A stretch of DNA of 64,000 nucleotides. It comes from Leifsonia sp. TF02-11 (GTDB lineage: Bacteria; Actinomycetota; Actinomycetes; Actinomycetales; Microbacteriaceae). The DNA is taken from contig NZ_JAGEKP010000003.1 in the NCBI RefSeq assembly GCF_017565305.1, positions 496,001 through 560,000 of the forward strand, in the 5' to 3' direction. Within the stretch, counting starts at the first letter, position 1; every line of letters starts with the position of its first letter. Positions 1 to 7,923 of this stretch are shown here, one piece after another. The position numbers were made by a program, and so were the translations under genes. The notes under the pieces are model-generated. The model was given only the letters and a program-made list of their open reading frames with translations. It was not told the origin of the DNA and searched no databases.

Positions 1-255
1 ACGAGGGTGGCCGAGCAACTCGCCCTCGCCGGATCGCAACGGTGGCGTGTCGAACTCCGCGAAGCGTTGGCCCGGTTCCGAGGCCCTGTCCGCATCATCA
101 CGGGGAGTGAGGACCCGCTCGCGCCTGACGCCATCGAGCTGCTCGAATCGGCTTCGAATGTCGAGCTGATCTCGGTGTCGGGCGCCGGACATCATCCGCA
201 GCTGACCCACGGCGATGCGCTCATCCGACTGCTCATGAGGGTGGCCGCTGCATGA
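1..255 (+). CDS. Alpha/beta hydrolase, C-terminal fragment (5' cut by window)
   Basis: The reading frame is open from the first base, so only the last 84 or so residues are present. They hold the two late catalytic elements of an alpha/beta-hydrolase fold: an acid in the strand ITGSEDPLAP and a histidine in GAGHHPQL. The spacing of about 35 residues between them is usual for the family. The nucleophile elbow lies outside the window, so substrate cannot be guessed. The gene ends about 45 bases before the ars regulator and runs in the same direction. Confidence 0.75.
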   Translation, partial: TRVAEQLALAGSQRWRVELREALARFRGPVRIITGSEDPLAPDAIELLESASNVELISVSGAGHHPQLTHGDALIRLLMRVAAA

Positions 256-284
256 GGGCCGTCACCGCGACCCCCGGGGATGCC

Positions 285-304
285 CCATAGACTCCCGTCT
301 ATGG
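285..304 (+). promoter_or_regulatory. ArsR-type operator overlapping the start of the fusion gene
   Basis: CCATAGAC-TCCC-GTCTATGG is a perfect inverted repeat with 8-bp arms. Its core, CATAGA-N6-TCTATG, recurs before the second arsenate reductase at 1219-1236. The right arm contains the ATG at 301. A -10-like TAGACT at 288-293 lies seven bases before that ATG, which suggests a leaderless transcript whose promoter is covered by bound repressor. Assignment to ArsR is inference from position and repetition. Confidence 0.7.
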
Positions 305-1212
305 ATGCCCCGCCGAACTCCGACGCACTGCGGAGTCTGAAGCGCATCAGCGATCCCACCCGCGCCCGCCTCCTCCGCCTCCTCCTCGACGCACCGGATG
401 GCCGCGGCTCCGTCACCCGCCTCGCCGAGACGCTGGGCCTGCGGCAGCCGACGGTGTCGCATCACCTCAAGCTGTTGCGCGACGAGGGCTTGGTCGAGCG
501 CACTCAGGAGGGTCGCACCGCCTGGTACTCGATCAGCGCCGACCAGCTCGACCGGGTCGCCGAACTCGTCCGCGACGACCAGCCCGCAGACGATACGGCC
601 GCGCTCGGCAGGATCGTGGCAGACCTCGCCACCCGATACCGCGGTGTCTTCGCCCGCGAGAGCATCGAACAGTACGTGCGCGACAGCTACGACCGGCTCG
701 GTGGGCGCAACAACAGGGCCTCCCTGACCAGCGCGTTCGCCGTCTCCCGTCTCGACGCCCTCCTGCGCGCGACCGGCGACCGGGGCGGAGTGCCGGAGGT
801 GCTGTTCGTGTGCGTGCAGAACGCGGGCCGGTCCCAGCTCGCCTCGGCGGTCCTTCGGCAGCTCGCCGGCGACCGGGTCAGCGTCCGCAGCGCCGGCTCC
901 GAGCCCGCGAGCGCCGTGCGCTCCACGATCGTCACCGTGCTCGACGAGGTCGGCACCCCGCTCGGCGGTGAGTTCCCCAAGCCGCTGACCGACGAAGCCG
1001 TCCGCGCGGCGGACTACGTGATCACGATGGGCTGCGGCGATGCGTGTCCGATCTACCCGGGCCGCGAATACCTCGACTGGGACGTCCCCGACCCCGTCGG
1101 CCAGCCGCTGGCCAGGGTGCGGGAGATCCGCGACGACATCGAAGAACGTGTCCGCGACCTCCTGAAGCGGATCGACGCCGAACGGCTCGCGAACACCGCG
1201 AACGCCGGCTAG
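301..1212 (+). CDS. ArsR repressor fused to arsenate reductase-like phosphatase domain
   Basis: This is a two-domain protein of 303 residues from the ATG at 301; an ATG at 280 would add seven. Residues 1-85 form an ArsR-type winged helix, with the recognition helix around QPTVSHHLKLL. Residues 165-300 are a low-molecular-weight phosphatase-fold arsenate reductase with the CX5R loop CVQNAGR (C171 to R177) and a later GCGDACP cysteine pair. I see no CxC arsenic site in the DNA-binding part, so sensing may use other cysteines or the ArsC domain. The start at 301 is favoured because the operator covers it and no ribosome site precedes 280. A second arsC follows, so the fusion may be mainly a sensor, or an enzyme controlling its own expression. 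Confidence 0.88.
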   Translation: MDAPPNSDALRSLKRISDPTRARLLRLLLDAPDGRGSVTRLAETLGLRQPTVSHHLKLLRDEGLVERTQEGRTAWYSISADQLDRVAELVRDDQPADDTAALGRIVADLATRYRGVFARESIEQYVRDSYDRLGGRNNRASLTSAFAVSRLDALLRATGDRGGVPEVLFVCVQNAGRSQLASAVLRQLAGDRVSVRSAGSEPASAVRSTIVTVLDEVGTPLGGEFPKPLTDEAVRAADYVITMGCGDACPIYPGREYLDWDVPDPVGQPLARVREIRDDIEERVRDLLKRIDAERLANTANAG

Positions 1213-1218
1213 CGAAAC

Positions 1219-1236
1219 CATAGATAGACATCTATG
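1219..1236 (+). promoter_or_regulatory. Second ArsR-type operator, before arsC
   Basis: CATAGAT-AGAC-ATCTATG is a perfect inverted repeat sharing the CATAGA-N6-TCTATG core with the site at 285-304. It lies between the fusion gene and arsC, 31 bases before the arsC start, so arsC probably has its own promoter under the same repressor. Confidence 0.7.
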
Positions 1237-1267
1237 CTTTTGCCTACCGGAGAAAGCGAGAACCGCC

Positions 1268-1681
1268 ATGGCCGACGCCACGCCCACCGTCCTGTTCGTC
1301 TGCGTCCACAACGCCGGCCGCTCCCAGATGGCCGCCGGCTACCTGCGTGAACTCTCCGGAGGCCGCGTCGAGGTCCTCTCCGCCGGCTCGGAGCCGAAGG
1401 ACCGGATCAACCCGGTCGCCGTGCAGGTCATGGCCGAGGAGGGCATCGACATCGCGAACGAGCAGCCGAAGATCCTCACCACGGAGGCCGTCAAGGAGTC
1501 CGACGTCGTGATCACGATGGGTTGCGGCGACACCTGCCCGATCTTCCCCGGCAAGCGCTACGAGGATTGGGACCTCACCGACCCGGCCGGACGCCCGGTG
1601 GAGGAGGTCCGCCCGATCCGCGACGAGATCAAGCAGCGCGTGCAGAACCTGCTCGCCGAGCTGCTGCCCGCGGCGGTGTGA
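1268..1681 (+). CDS. arsC: Arsenate reductase, LMW-phosphatase fold (probably mycothiol- or thioredoxin-coupled)
   Basis: The 137-residue protein reduces arsenate to arsenite in the cytosol. The catalytic P-loop CVHNAGRS starts at C12, with R18 completing CX5R. A second cysteine pair, GCGDTCP, lies near residue 85, and DWDLTDPAG supplies the usual acid loop. Actinobacterial members of this family use mycothiol with mycoredoxin, or thioredoxin; the sequence alone does not decide which. GGAG at 1250-1253 is a good ribosome site. The ArsC half of the upstream fusion is its close relative. I see no arsenite efflux pump in this window. Confidence 0.9.
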   Translation: MADATPTVLFVCVHNAGRSQMAAGYLRELSGGRVEVLSAGSEPKDRINPVAVQVMAEEGIDIANEQPKILTTEAVKESDVVITMGCGDTCPIFPGKRYEDWDLTDPAGRPVEEVRPIRDEIKQRVQNLLAELLPAAV

Positions 1682-1720
1682 AGCAAGGCACTGACACGCT
1701 CCCAGACCGCCGGACCGCCG

Positions 1721-2263
1721 TCAGTGGTGCTGCAGGGTCGGTGCAGCCTCGTTCGGCAGCGCGCCGTACACCTCGGCCCACTCCGCTTCGTACGTCACCG
1801 GGTCGACCAGACCCGACCTGCGCCGCGATTCCAGATCCTCGAGGCGGGAAGCGGCGACGCGGAGGAGGTGGACGTTGCCGTACTCCCGCACTTCGCCGCC
1901 GACGTATTCGGAGGCGACCGTCAGGACGCGGCAGTGCTCCCGCAGCTCGCGGGTGAGCCGCGCGGTGACGAGGAAGCCGGCGACATAGGCGGTCAAGACG
2001 ATCGCCACGCTCAGCACCGGCCCCCAGCCGCTGAGGAAGACGAGCGCGAACAGGCAGAGGATCGCTCCGCCGACCGGCCAGGCGTGCGTCAGGTGCAGCA
2101 GTCGGCGCTGGCCGTGGGTGATGCCGGGCGGGTACACCGTCAGCCGGACCCGCTGCCAGATGCCCCGGCTCGCGGGAGACACATCGAGGGTTCCCCAGGG
2201 GGTGCGTCCCTCGAACAGACGTCGCACGATTTCATTCACGTGTCCAGGATGCGCCGCGGTCAT
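1721..2263 (-). CDS. Hypothetical membrane protein, two transmembrane segments
   Basis: This 180-residue protein of unknown function converges on arsC. A charged N-terminal part of about 60 residues is followed by two adjacent hydrophobic segments (about 62-82 and 85-103) and a C-terminal soluble tail rich in arginine and glutamate. I recognise no catalytic motif. Its upstream region carries the CGTTAG-N16-GTATGG element also found before kdp, so the two may be co-regulated. Confidence 0.7.
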   Translation of the reverse strand: MTAAHPGHVNEIVRRLFEGRTPWGTLDVSPASRGIWQRVRLTVYPPGITHGQRRLLHLTHAWPVGGAILCLFALVFLSGWGPVLSVAIVLTAYVAGFLVTARLTRELREHCRVLTVASEYVGGEVREYGNVHLLRVAASRLEDLESRRRSGLVDPVTYEAEWAEVYGALPNEAAPTLQHH

Positions 2264-2290
2264 GGCCGCACCCCACGATCCTTGCGATGT

Positions 2291-2318
2291 CCATACGGCA
2301 GTGCTCCGAAAGCTAACG
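2291..2318 (-). promoter_or_regulatory. CGTTAG-N16-GTATGG promoter-like element
   Basis: Read on the minus strand, CGTTAG (2318-2313), 16 bases, then GTATGG (2296-2291). The same two words at the same spacing occur at 3108-3135 before kdp, and TTCGG follows the first box in both. The gene start lies 27 bases beyond, a sensible promoter distance. Which sigma factor or regulator reads it is unknown. Confidence 0.5.
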
Positions 2319-2348
2319 CCTTCCTGGCGGGATGGACGCGCACGCGGC

Positions 2349-2912
2349 TCATCGCCCGCACCCGGCCGGCGTCCACGCGTCCGACCGGGGGTCGTCGTCG
2401 TGGAGGTGGCGACGGTCCGGGTCGATGTCGCGCAAGCGCGCGGCGCCGCGACACGGCACGGCCACGAGGTCGCCGGCCCGCAGATCGGACACCAGTTCGT
2501 CGAGGGTCAGGGCCGTAGCGGCCTCACCCGCCGAATGGATGCGCGTGCGCGCGTCGCAGGCGGTGGAGACCCGTCCGATCATCCGCAGCTCGTCGATGGC
2601 GACGGCGGAGTCGGTGAGCCGGGCGTCGATCCAGACATCGATCGTGCCGTCGGCCGCCGGGGCGACCTGGGTCACCCGGGCGACGACGACGGAGGCGACC
2701 TCGGTGGCCGAGGGCATGCCGCCGGTGCCGGGGATCACGGCGGCGGCCGTGTGCACGCAGGGTGTGCCGCACCATTCGGCCAGTCGGGTCAGGGAGACTC
2801 CGGCGACCGTGACGTCGGACACGGAGGTGGTGGTGAACTCGGGCCACAGATCGCGACCGAGCGGGTTCGGCACGGAGGCGCGCAGCGAAGGGATGAGGTG
2901 CGTCAGGGTCAT
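2349..2912 (-). CDS. Hypothetical protein divergent from kdp
   Basis: I chose the ATG at 2912 because AGGTG lies a few bases upstream and the frame further upstream runs through promoter-like repeats. The product is 187 residues, soluble-looking and valine-rich in the middle (VASVVVARVTQVAPAADGT), ending in an Asp/Arg-rich tail. I cannot assign a family. It faces the kdp operon across a 348-base region with mirror-image regulatory boxes, which suggests shared control with potassium uptake. Confidence 0.6.
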   Translation of the reverse strand: MTLTHLIPSLRASVPNPLGRDLWPEFTTTSVSDVTVAGVSLTRLAEWCGTPCVHTAAAVIPGTGGMPSATEVASVVVARVTQVAPAADGTIDVWIDARLTDSAVAIDELRMIGRVSTACDARTRIHSAGEAATALTLDELVSDLRAGDLVAVPCRGAARLRDIDPDRRHLHDDDPRSDAWTPAGCGR

Positions 2913-2983
2913 TCGACACCTGCTGACTGAAGGTTGTTCACAAGCGACGGTTCTACGCCGCCCCGGCGGGCGCCGGTGCCCTC

Positions 2984-3021
2984 CTAACGGAACCCCGACG
3001 GGCGGCCGGCCGAAACTAACG
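2984..3021 (-). promoter_or_regulatory. Left CGTTAG module, facing the hypothetical gene
   Basis: On the minus strand: CGTTAG, TTTCGG, a G/C spacer, GTCGGG 16 bases after the first box, then a second CGTTAGGA. It aligns over about 40 bases with the right-hand module at 3108-3145. Likely a promoter or operator for the gene starting at 2912. Confidence 0.5.
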
Positions 3022-3107
3022 GTTCGCGAATGGGCGCCTTGCGCGGTCCGGTCGCAGCCCGCAGAGTGCGCGTCGTGAGGCTGAACCACCCGATTTCGGG
3101 GGGAAAG

Positions 3108-3145
3108 CGTTAGGACTTCGGTCGCGGGCGTATGGATCGCGTTAG
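3108..3145 (+). promoter_or_regulatory. Right CGTTAG module, kdp promoter/operator candidate
   Basis: CGTTAG at 3108-3113, GTATGG at 3130-3135 (16-base spacer), then CGTTAG at 3140-3145. The first part matches the element at 2318-2291 in both words and spacing. It lies about 115 bases before the first kdp-linked start and is the best candidate for kdp control. Whether KdpE or a sigma factor reads the boxes is not shown. Confidence 0.5.
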
Positions 3146-3260
3146 GACGGCCTTCCGGGCGGTCGGATTCCACTTGTATGGGTGCTTGGTTCCGGCAGAG
3201 CGCCGGATCCCCGTGTCTCGCCGATGGTCGGGACGCGGAAACCCGGATGGAGACATTCCC

Positions 3261-3344
3261 GTGTTGGACCTGATTTGCGTTGTGGGGATCATCGCGCTGG
3301 GCGCGATCGTCGCCCTGGTCGGCAGAGGGGTGGAGAAGCTGTGA
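3261..3344 (+). CDS. 27-aa hydrophobic microprotein preceding kdpF
   Basis: A GTG start at 3261 with GGAG eight bases upstream (3249-3252) opens a 27-residue frame. It encodes one transmembrane helix (about residues 3-20, ICVVGIIALGAIVALVG) ending in RGVEKL. Its TGA at 3342-3344 overlaps the kdpF GTG at 3341, so the two are translationally coupled. The ribosome site, single helix and overlap argue for a real product, perhaps an extra small subunit or regulator of KdpFABC. That role is inference; the layout resembles small ORFs I recall before kdpF in other actinobacteria. Confidence 0.65.
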   Translation: MLDLICVVGIIALGAIVALVGRGVEKL

Positions 3345-3430
3345 TCTTCTTCAACCTGCTCGCGGCGGCACTGGCCGTCGCCTCGATCGCGTACCTCGTT
3401 TACGCCCTGCTGAAGCCGGAGAAGTTCTAG
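3341..3430 (+). CDS. kdpF: KdpF, small subunit of potassium-transporting ATPase
   Basis: This 29-residue single-helix protein stabilises the KdpFABC complex in the membrane. The ending YALLKPEKF matches the conserved KdpF C-terminus (LLxPExF). It starts at GTG 3341 with GGAG at 3332-3335 and ends at TAG 3428-3430, immediately before the kdpA ATG. It overlaps the upstream microprotein by four bases. Confidence 0.9.
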   Translation: MIFFNLLAAALAVASIAYLVYALLKPEKF

Positions 3431-5104
3431 ATGACGTTCTGGCTCTTCGTGGCGCTGCTCGCCACGCTCGTCCTGATGCTCGGGCTGTCGTACCGCCCGC
3501 TGGGCGACTACATGGCCGCGACCTTCACGTCGCGGAAGGATCTCCGAGTGGAGCGCGGCTTCTACCGGATCATCGGCGTCGACTCGCGGGTCGACCAGAG
3601 CTGGCCGGTCTATCTGCGCAGCGTTCTGGCTTTCTCCGTGCTCGGCGTGCTGCTGGTGTACGCGCTTCAGCGGGCCCAGGCGGTGCTGCCGTACTCGCTC
3701 GGCCTCCCCGCTGTTCCGGAGGGGTTGTCGTTCAACACGGCGATCTCGTTCGTGACGAACACGAACTGGCAGTCGTACTCGCCAGAGGTGACCATGGGCT
3801 ACACGGTCCAGATCGCCGGTCTGGCCGTGCAGAACTTCCTGTCCGCCGCTGTCGGCATCGCGGTCGCCATCACGCTGGTGCGCGGTTTCGCCGCCCACCG
3901 CTCCGGCACCATCGGCAACTTCTGGGTTGACATGACCCGGGCGACGCTGCGCATCCTGCTTCCGCTCTCGATCGTCTTCGCCGTCGTCCTCGTCGTCGGC
4001 GGCGTTGTGCAGAACTTCAACGGGTTCACCAGCGTGAGCACCATCACCGGGGGCACGGCGACGATCCCCGGTGGTCCGGTCGCCTCGCAGGAGGTGATCA
4101 AGCTCCTGGGCAACAACGGCGGTGGATTCTTCAACGTGAACTCCGCTCACCCGTTCGAGAACCCGACGGCGTGGACGAACCTCGTCGAGATCTTCCTGAT
4201 GCTGCTGATCCCGTTCTCCCTGCCCCGGACGTTCGGCAAGATGGTCGGCGACAACCGCCAGGGCTACGCGATCCTCGGCGCGATGGCGACGATCTTCGTC
4301 GTCTCGCTCGTCGCACTGACCCTCTTCGAGCTGCAGGGTGCCGGCACGGCGACGCAAGCCGCCGGCGGGGCGCTCGAAGGCAAGGAGCAGCGGTTCGGCA
4401 TCCTCGGCTCGACCCTGTTCGCGACCACGAGCACCCTGACCTCGACCGGTGCGGTGAACTCGATGCACGACAGCTTCACTCCGCTGGGCGGGATGATGAC
4501 GATGATCAACATGATGACCGGTGAGGTCGCGCCAGGTGGCATCGGCGCCGGTCTCTACGGCATCCTCGTCGTCGCGATCATCTCCGTCTTCCTCGCCGGG
4601 CTGATGGTCGGCCGCACCCCCGAGTACCTGGGGAAGAAGATCGGCTCGCGCGAGATCAAGCTCGCCAGCCTCTACATCCTGATGACTCCGACGCTGGTGC
4701 TGCTCGGCACGGGCCTGAGCTTCGCGATCCCGGCGATCAAGGACAACATTGAGAAGGTCTCGATCTTCAACCCGGGCCAGCAGGGCTTCTCCGAGGTGCT
4801 GTACGCGTTCACGTCGGCGGCCAACAACAACGGTTCGGCGTTCGCGGGTCTCACCGCGAACACGCCGTGGCTGAACGCCGCGCTGGGAGCCACGATGTTC
4901 CTCGGCCGGTTCCTGCCGATCGTCTTCGTCTTGGCACTGGCCGGTTCTCTCGCGGCGCAGGACAAGGTCCCTGCGACGTCGGGCACACTGCCCACGCACC
5001 GGCCCCTGTTCGTCGCCTTCGTCGTCGGCGTGGTCATCATCGTCGCCGCACTCACCTATTTCCCCGTTCTCGCGCTGGGTCCCCTGGCGGAAGGGCTGCA
5101 CTGA
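3431..5104 (+). CDS. kdpA: KdpA, potassium-binding and translocating subunit
   Basis: This 557-residue polytopic protein with about ten membrane helices belongs to the superfamily of K+ transporters and forms the selectivity filter of the Kdp pump. Filter regions are visible as [18 protein letters not shown] near residue 225, TLTSTGAVN near 337 and ANNNGSAF near 458. Length is normal for the family. The ATG follows the kdpF stop directly and kdpB begins two bases after its own stop, so translation is coupled through the operon. Confidence 0.97.
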   Translation: MTFWLFVALLATLVLMLGLSYRPLGDYMAATFTSRKDLRVERGFYRIIGVDSRVDQSWPVYLRSVLAFSVLGVLLVYALQRAQAVLPYSLGLPAVPEGLSFNTAISFVTNTNWQSYSPEVTMGYTVQIAGLAVQNFLSAAVGIAVAITLVRGFAAHRSGTIGNFWVDMTRATLRILLPLSIVFAVVLVVGGVVQNFNGFTSVSTITGGTATIPGGPVASQEVIKLLGNNGGGFFNVNSAHPFENPTAWTNLVEIFLMLLIPFSLPRTFGKMVGDNRQGYAILGAMATIFVVSLVALTLFELQGAGTATQAAGGALEGKEQRFGILGSTLFATTSTLTSTGAVNSMHDSFTPLGGMMTMINMMTGEVAPGGIGAGLYGILVVAIISVFLAGLMVGRTPEYLGKKIGSREIKLASLYILMTPTLVLLGTGLSFAIPAIKDNIEKVSIFNPGQQGFSEVLYAFTSAANNNGSAFAGLTANTPWLNAALGATMFLGRFLPIVFVLALAGSLAAQDKVPATSGTLPTHRPLFVAFVVGVVIIVAALTYFPVLALGPLAEGLH

Positions 5105-5106
5105 TC

Positions 5107-7266
5107 ATGTCGACACTCACCAACACCGCGGACCCGCGCGGACAGCACCACCAGGATCACGGTGACAGAGCACCGAAGGGCGCGTTCAACGCCCGGCAGC
5201 TCATCGCCGGCCTGCCCGGCGCGTTCCGCAAGCTCGACCCGCGCGACATGTGGCACAACCCGGTCATGTTCATCGTCGAGATCGGCGCGGCACTGACCAC
5301 GATCCTGGCGATCGCCGAGCCGTTCCTCGGCCAGCAGAAGTCCGGCGGGACCGTGACGACCATCGCCTTCACCTGGTCGATCGCCGTCTGGCTGTGGCTG
5401 ACCGTGCTGTTCGCCACCCTGGCCGAGTCGGTCGCAGAAGGCCGCGGCAAGGCGCAGGCGGCCAGCCTGCGCAAGACGCGCACGACGACGGTCGCCAACC
5501 GGGTCACCGACTACGACGAGAAGTCCGACGCGGCAGCCACCTCGGCCGCGGTCACACAGGTCGCATCGGCCGATCTGACGCTCGGCGATGTCGTCGTGGT
5601 GACCGCCGGCGAGCTGATCCCGGGCGACGGGGACATCATCTGGGGGATCGCCTCGGTGGACGAGTCGGCCATCACCGGCGAGTCCGCCCCGGTGGTCCGC
5701 GAGTCCGGCGGCGACCGCAGCGCCGTCACCGGAGGCACCCGGGTGCTCTCCGACCGCATCGTCGTGCGCATCACCAGCAAGCCGGGTGAGACGTTCGTCG
5801 ACCGGATGATCAAGCTGGTGGAGGGCGCCGCCCGGCAGAAGACGCCCAACGAGATCGCGCTGAACATCCTCCTCGCCGCGCTGACGATCATCTTCGTGGT
5901 CGTCGTGCTCGTGCTCGGCCCCACCGCGGGGTTCGCGAACGCCGCTCCGAGCGTCACCGTTCTCGTCGCCCTCCTCGTGTGCCTCATCCCGACCACGATC
6001 GGCGCTCTGCTCTCCGCGATCGGCATCGCCGGTATGGACCGGCTGGTGCAGCACAACGTGCTCGCCATGTCGGGCCGTGCGGTCGAAGCGGCCGGCGACG
6101 TGACGACCCTGCTGCTCGACAAGACCGGCACCATCACCTACGGCAACCGCCAGGCCGCGGAGTTCACCGCGGTCGAGGGCGTGGCGCAGGCCGACCTGGT
6201 CAAGGCCGCGGCCCTCGCGTCCTTGAGCGATCCGACCCCCGAGGGTTCCTCGGTGGTGGCCCTCGCCGCGCAGCTCGGCTACACGCACGAGGGCGACCTG
6301 GCGGGCGAGGTCGTGCCGTTCACGGCGCAGACCCGGATGAGCGGCGTCGACTTCGCCGACGGCTCGCAGGTCCGCAAGGGCGCCGCGTCGATGGTGGTGG
6401 CGTGGGCGGAGGAGTCGGCCCGGGTGCCGTCCTCGATCCTCAGCGACCTGGACGAGAAGGTGCTGCACATCTCCGAGGCCGGCGGCACGCCGCTCGCCGT
6501 CGCGACCAAGTCCGCGTCGGGTGAGGCCACGATCCTGGGTGTCATCTACCTGAAGGACATCGTCAAGACCGGTCTGACCGAGCGGTTCGCCGACATGCGC
6601 CGGATGGGCATCCGCACGGTGATGATCACCGGCGACAACCCGGTCACGGCCAAGGCGATCGCGGCAGAGGCGGGCGTCGACGACTTCCTGGCCGAGGCGA
6701 CCCCGGAGGACAAGCTCGCTCTGATCCGCAAGGAGCAGGAGGGCGGCAACCTGGTCGCGATGACCGGTGACGGCACCAACGACGCACCGGCACTCGCGCA
6801 GGCGGACGTCGGGGTCGCGATGAACACGGGCACGTCGGCCGCGAAGGAGGCCGGCAACATGGTCGACCTCGACTCCGACCCGACCAAGCTCATCGACATC
6901 GTCCGCATCGGCAAGCAGCTCCTGATCACCCGTGGCGCCCTGACGACGTTCTCGATCGCCAACGACGTGGCCAAGTACTTCGCGATCATCCCTGCGATGT
7001 TCGTCGGGGTGTTCCCTGGCCTGCAAGCGATCAACATCATGCAGCTGCACTCGCCGTCCTCGGCGATCCTGTCGGCGGTGATCTTCAACGCGATCATCAT
7101 CGTCATCCTGATCCCGCTCGCACTGCGCGGTGTGCGCTACCGGGCCACCTCGGCCTCGTTGCTGCTGCGCAGCAACCTGCTGATCTACGGCCTGGGCGGC
7201 ATCATCGCCCCCTTCATCGGCATCAAGCTGATCGACCTCGTCATCAGCCTGATCCCCGGATTCTAA
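5107..7266 (+). CDS. kdpB: KdpB, P-type ATPase subunit
   Basis: This 719-residue P-type ATPase energises K+ uptake by KdpA. The phosphorylated aspartate is D338 in [12 protein letters not shown]; the actuator loop [10 protein letters not shown] lies around 180-190, and the hinge motifs [12 protein letters not shown] and [12 protein letters not shown] near 500-560 are intact. The ATG at 5107 lies two bases after the kdpA stop. The N-terminal 25 residues are His/Gln/Asp-rich (QHHQDHGDR), a variable part of the family. A longer reading upstream overlaps kdpA and is not credible. Confidence 0.97.
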   Translation: MSTLTNTADPRGQHHQDHGDRAPKGAFNARQLIAGLPGAFRKLDPRDMWHNPVMFIVEIGAALTTILAIAEPFLGQQKSGGTVTTIAFTWSIAVWLWLTVLFATLAESVAEGRGKAQAASLRKTRTTTVANRVTDYDEKSDAAATSAAVTQVASADLTLGDVVVVTAGELIPGDGDIIWGIASVDESAITGESAPVVRESGGDRSAVTGGTRVLSDRIVVRITSKPGETFVDRMIKLVEGAARQKTPNEIALNILLAALTIIFVVVVLVLGPTAGFANAAPSVTVLVALLVCLIPTTIGALLSAIGIAGMDRLVQHNVLAMSGRAVEAAGDVTTLLLDKTGTITYGNRQAAEFTAVEGVAQADLVKAAALASLSDPTPEGSSVVALAAQLGYTHEGDLAGEVVPFTAQTRMSGVDFADGSQVRKGAASMVVAWAEESARVPSSILSDLDEKVLHISEAGGTPLAVATKSASGEATILGVIYLKDIVKTGLTERFADMRRMGIRTVMITGDNPVTAKAIAAEAGVDDFLAEATPEDKLALIRKEQEGGNLVAMTGDGTNDAPALAQADVGVAMNTGTSAAKEAGNMVDLDSDPTKLIDIVRIGKQLLITRGALTTFSIANDVAKYFAIIPAMFVGVFPGLQAINIMQLHSPSSAILSAVIFNAIIIVILIPLALRGVRYRATSASLLLRSNLLIYGLGGIIAPFIGIKLIDLVISLIPGF

Positions 7267-7287
7267 GAAAGCAGAACGGAACTCATC

Positions 7288-7911
7288 ATGAATGCTTCGG
7301 CACGTGGAACCGGGCGCCAGTACTGGGTCGGCCTGCGGGCACTGCTCATCCTCACCGTCGTGCTGGGGGTCGCCTACCCGCTGGTGGTGACCGGGATCGG
7401 TCAGCTCGCCTTCCCGAACCAGTCCAACGGCTCGACCGTCAGCTCCGGAGGCAAGGTCACCGGCTCGGCCCTGATCGGGCAGTCGTTCACCGACAAGAAG
7501 GGCAACCCGCTTCCGCAGTGGTTCCAGTCGCGGCCCTCCGCGGCCGGCAACGGCTACGACGGCGGCTCGTCCAGCGGCAGCAACTACGGCCCGAACAACC
7601 CCGACCTGCTGAAGGCGATCAAGCAGCGCCAGCAGACCATCGAGAAGACCGACGGTGTGAGCGCGAGCCAGATCCCGGCCGACGCGCTCACGGCGTCCGG
7701 TTCCGGTCTGGACCCGCACATCTCGCCCGCCTACGCCCTGCTTCAGGTGGACGCGGTGGCGAAGGCCCGCGGGATCAGCGCCGACTCGGTTCGCAAACTG
7801 GTGAACGACCACGTTCAGCAGCGCGACCTCGGCTACCTCGGCGAGCCCACCGTCAACGTGCTTCAGCTGAACATCGCCCTCGCGGCGATGGACCCCAGCG
7901 GCAACAAGTAG
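7288..7911 (+). CDS. kdpC: KdpC, periplasmic-side subunit
   Basis: A 207-residue protein with one N-terminal membrane helix (about 16-36) and an extracytoplasmic domain. It carries the family signatures SALIGQSF, WFQSRPSAAG and YDGGSSSGSNYGPNNP, and SGSGLDPHISPAYA near 145. It completes the FABC pump. AAGCAGAACGGA before the start contains a weak ribosome site; kdpD follows after 12 bases. Confidence 0.96.
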   Translation: MNASARGTGRQYWVGLRALLILTVVLGVAYPLVVTGIGQLAFPNQSNGSTVSSGGKVTGSALIGQSFTDKKGNPLPQWFQSRPSAAGNGYDGGSSSGSNYGPNNPDLLKAIKQRQQTIEKTDGVSASQIPADALTASGSGLDPHISPAYALLQVDAVAKARGISADSVRKLVNDHVQQRDLGYLGEPTVNVLQLNIALAAMDPSGNK

Positions 7912-7923
7912 GAGAACGGTCGG

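Larger units (their letters stand above)
2913..3260. other. Gene-free divergent control region between hypothetical gene and kdp
   Basis: This 348-base stretch has no credible gene. It holds four CGTTAG boxes: two on the minus strand (3021-3016, 2989-2984) and two on the plus strand (3108-3113, 3140-3145). They are exactly symmetric about position 3064.5, with 32 bases between box starts in each pair. A possible c-di-AMP riboswitch was looked for and not convincingly seen. Confidence 0.7.

Noticed and set aside
2913-3260. c-di-AMP (ydaO) riboswitch before kdp
   Set aside because: Such riboswitches occur before K+ genes, but I could not find the conserved core with confidence. A covariance-model search would decide.
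3110-5101. 663-codon open frame antisense to kdpA
   Set aside because: Composition is the Arg/Asp/Glu/His-rich pattern of a GC-rich shadow frame; kdpA on the other strand has full family motifs.
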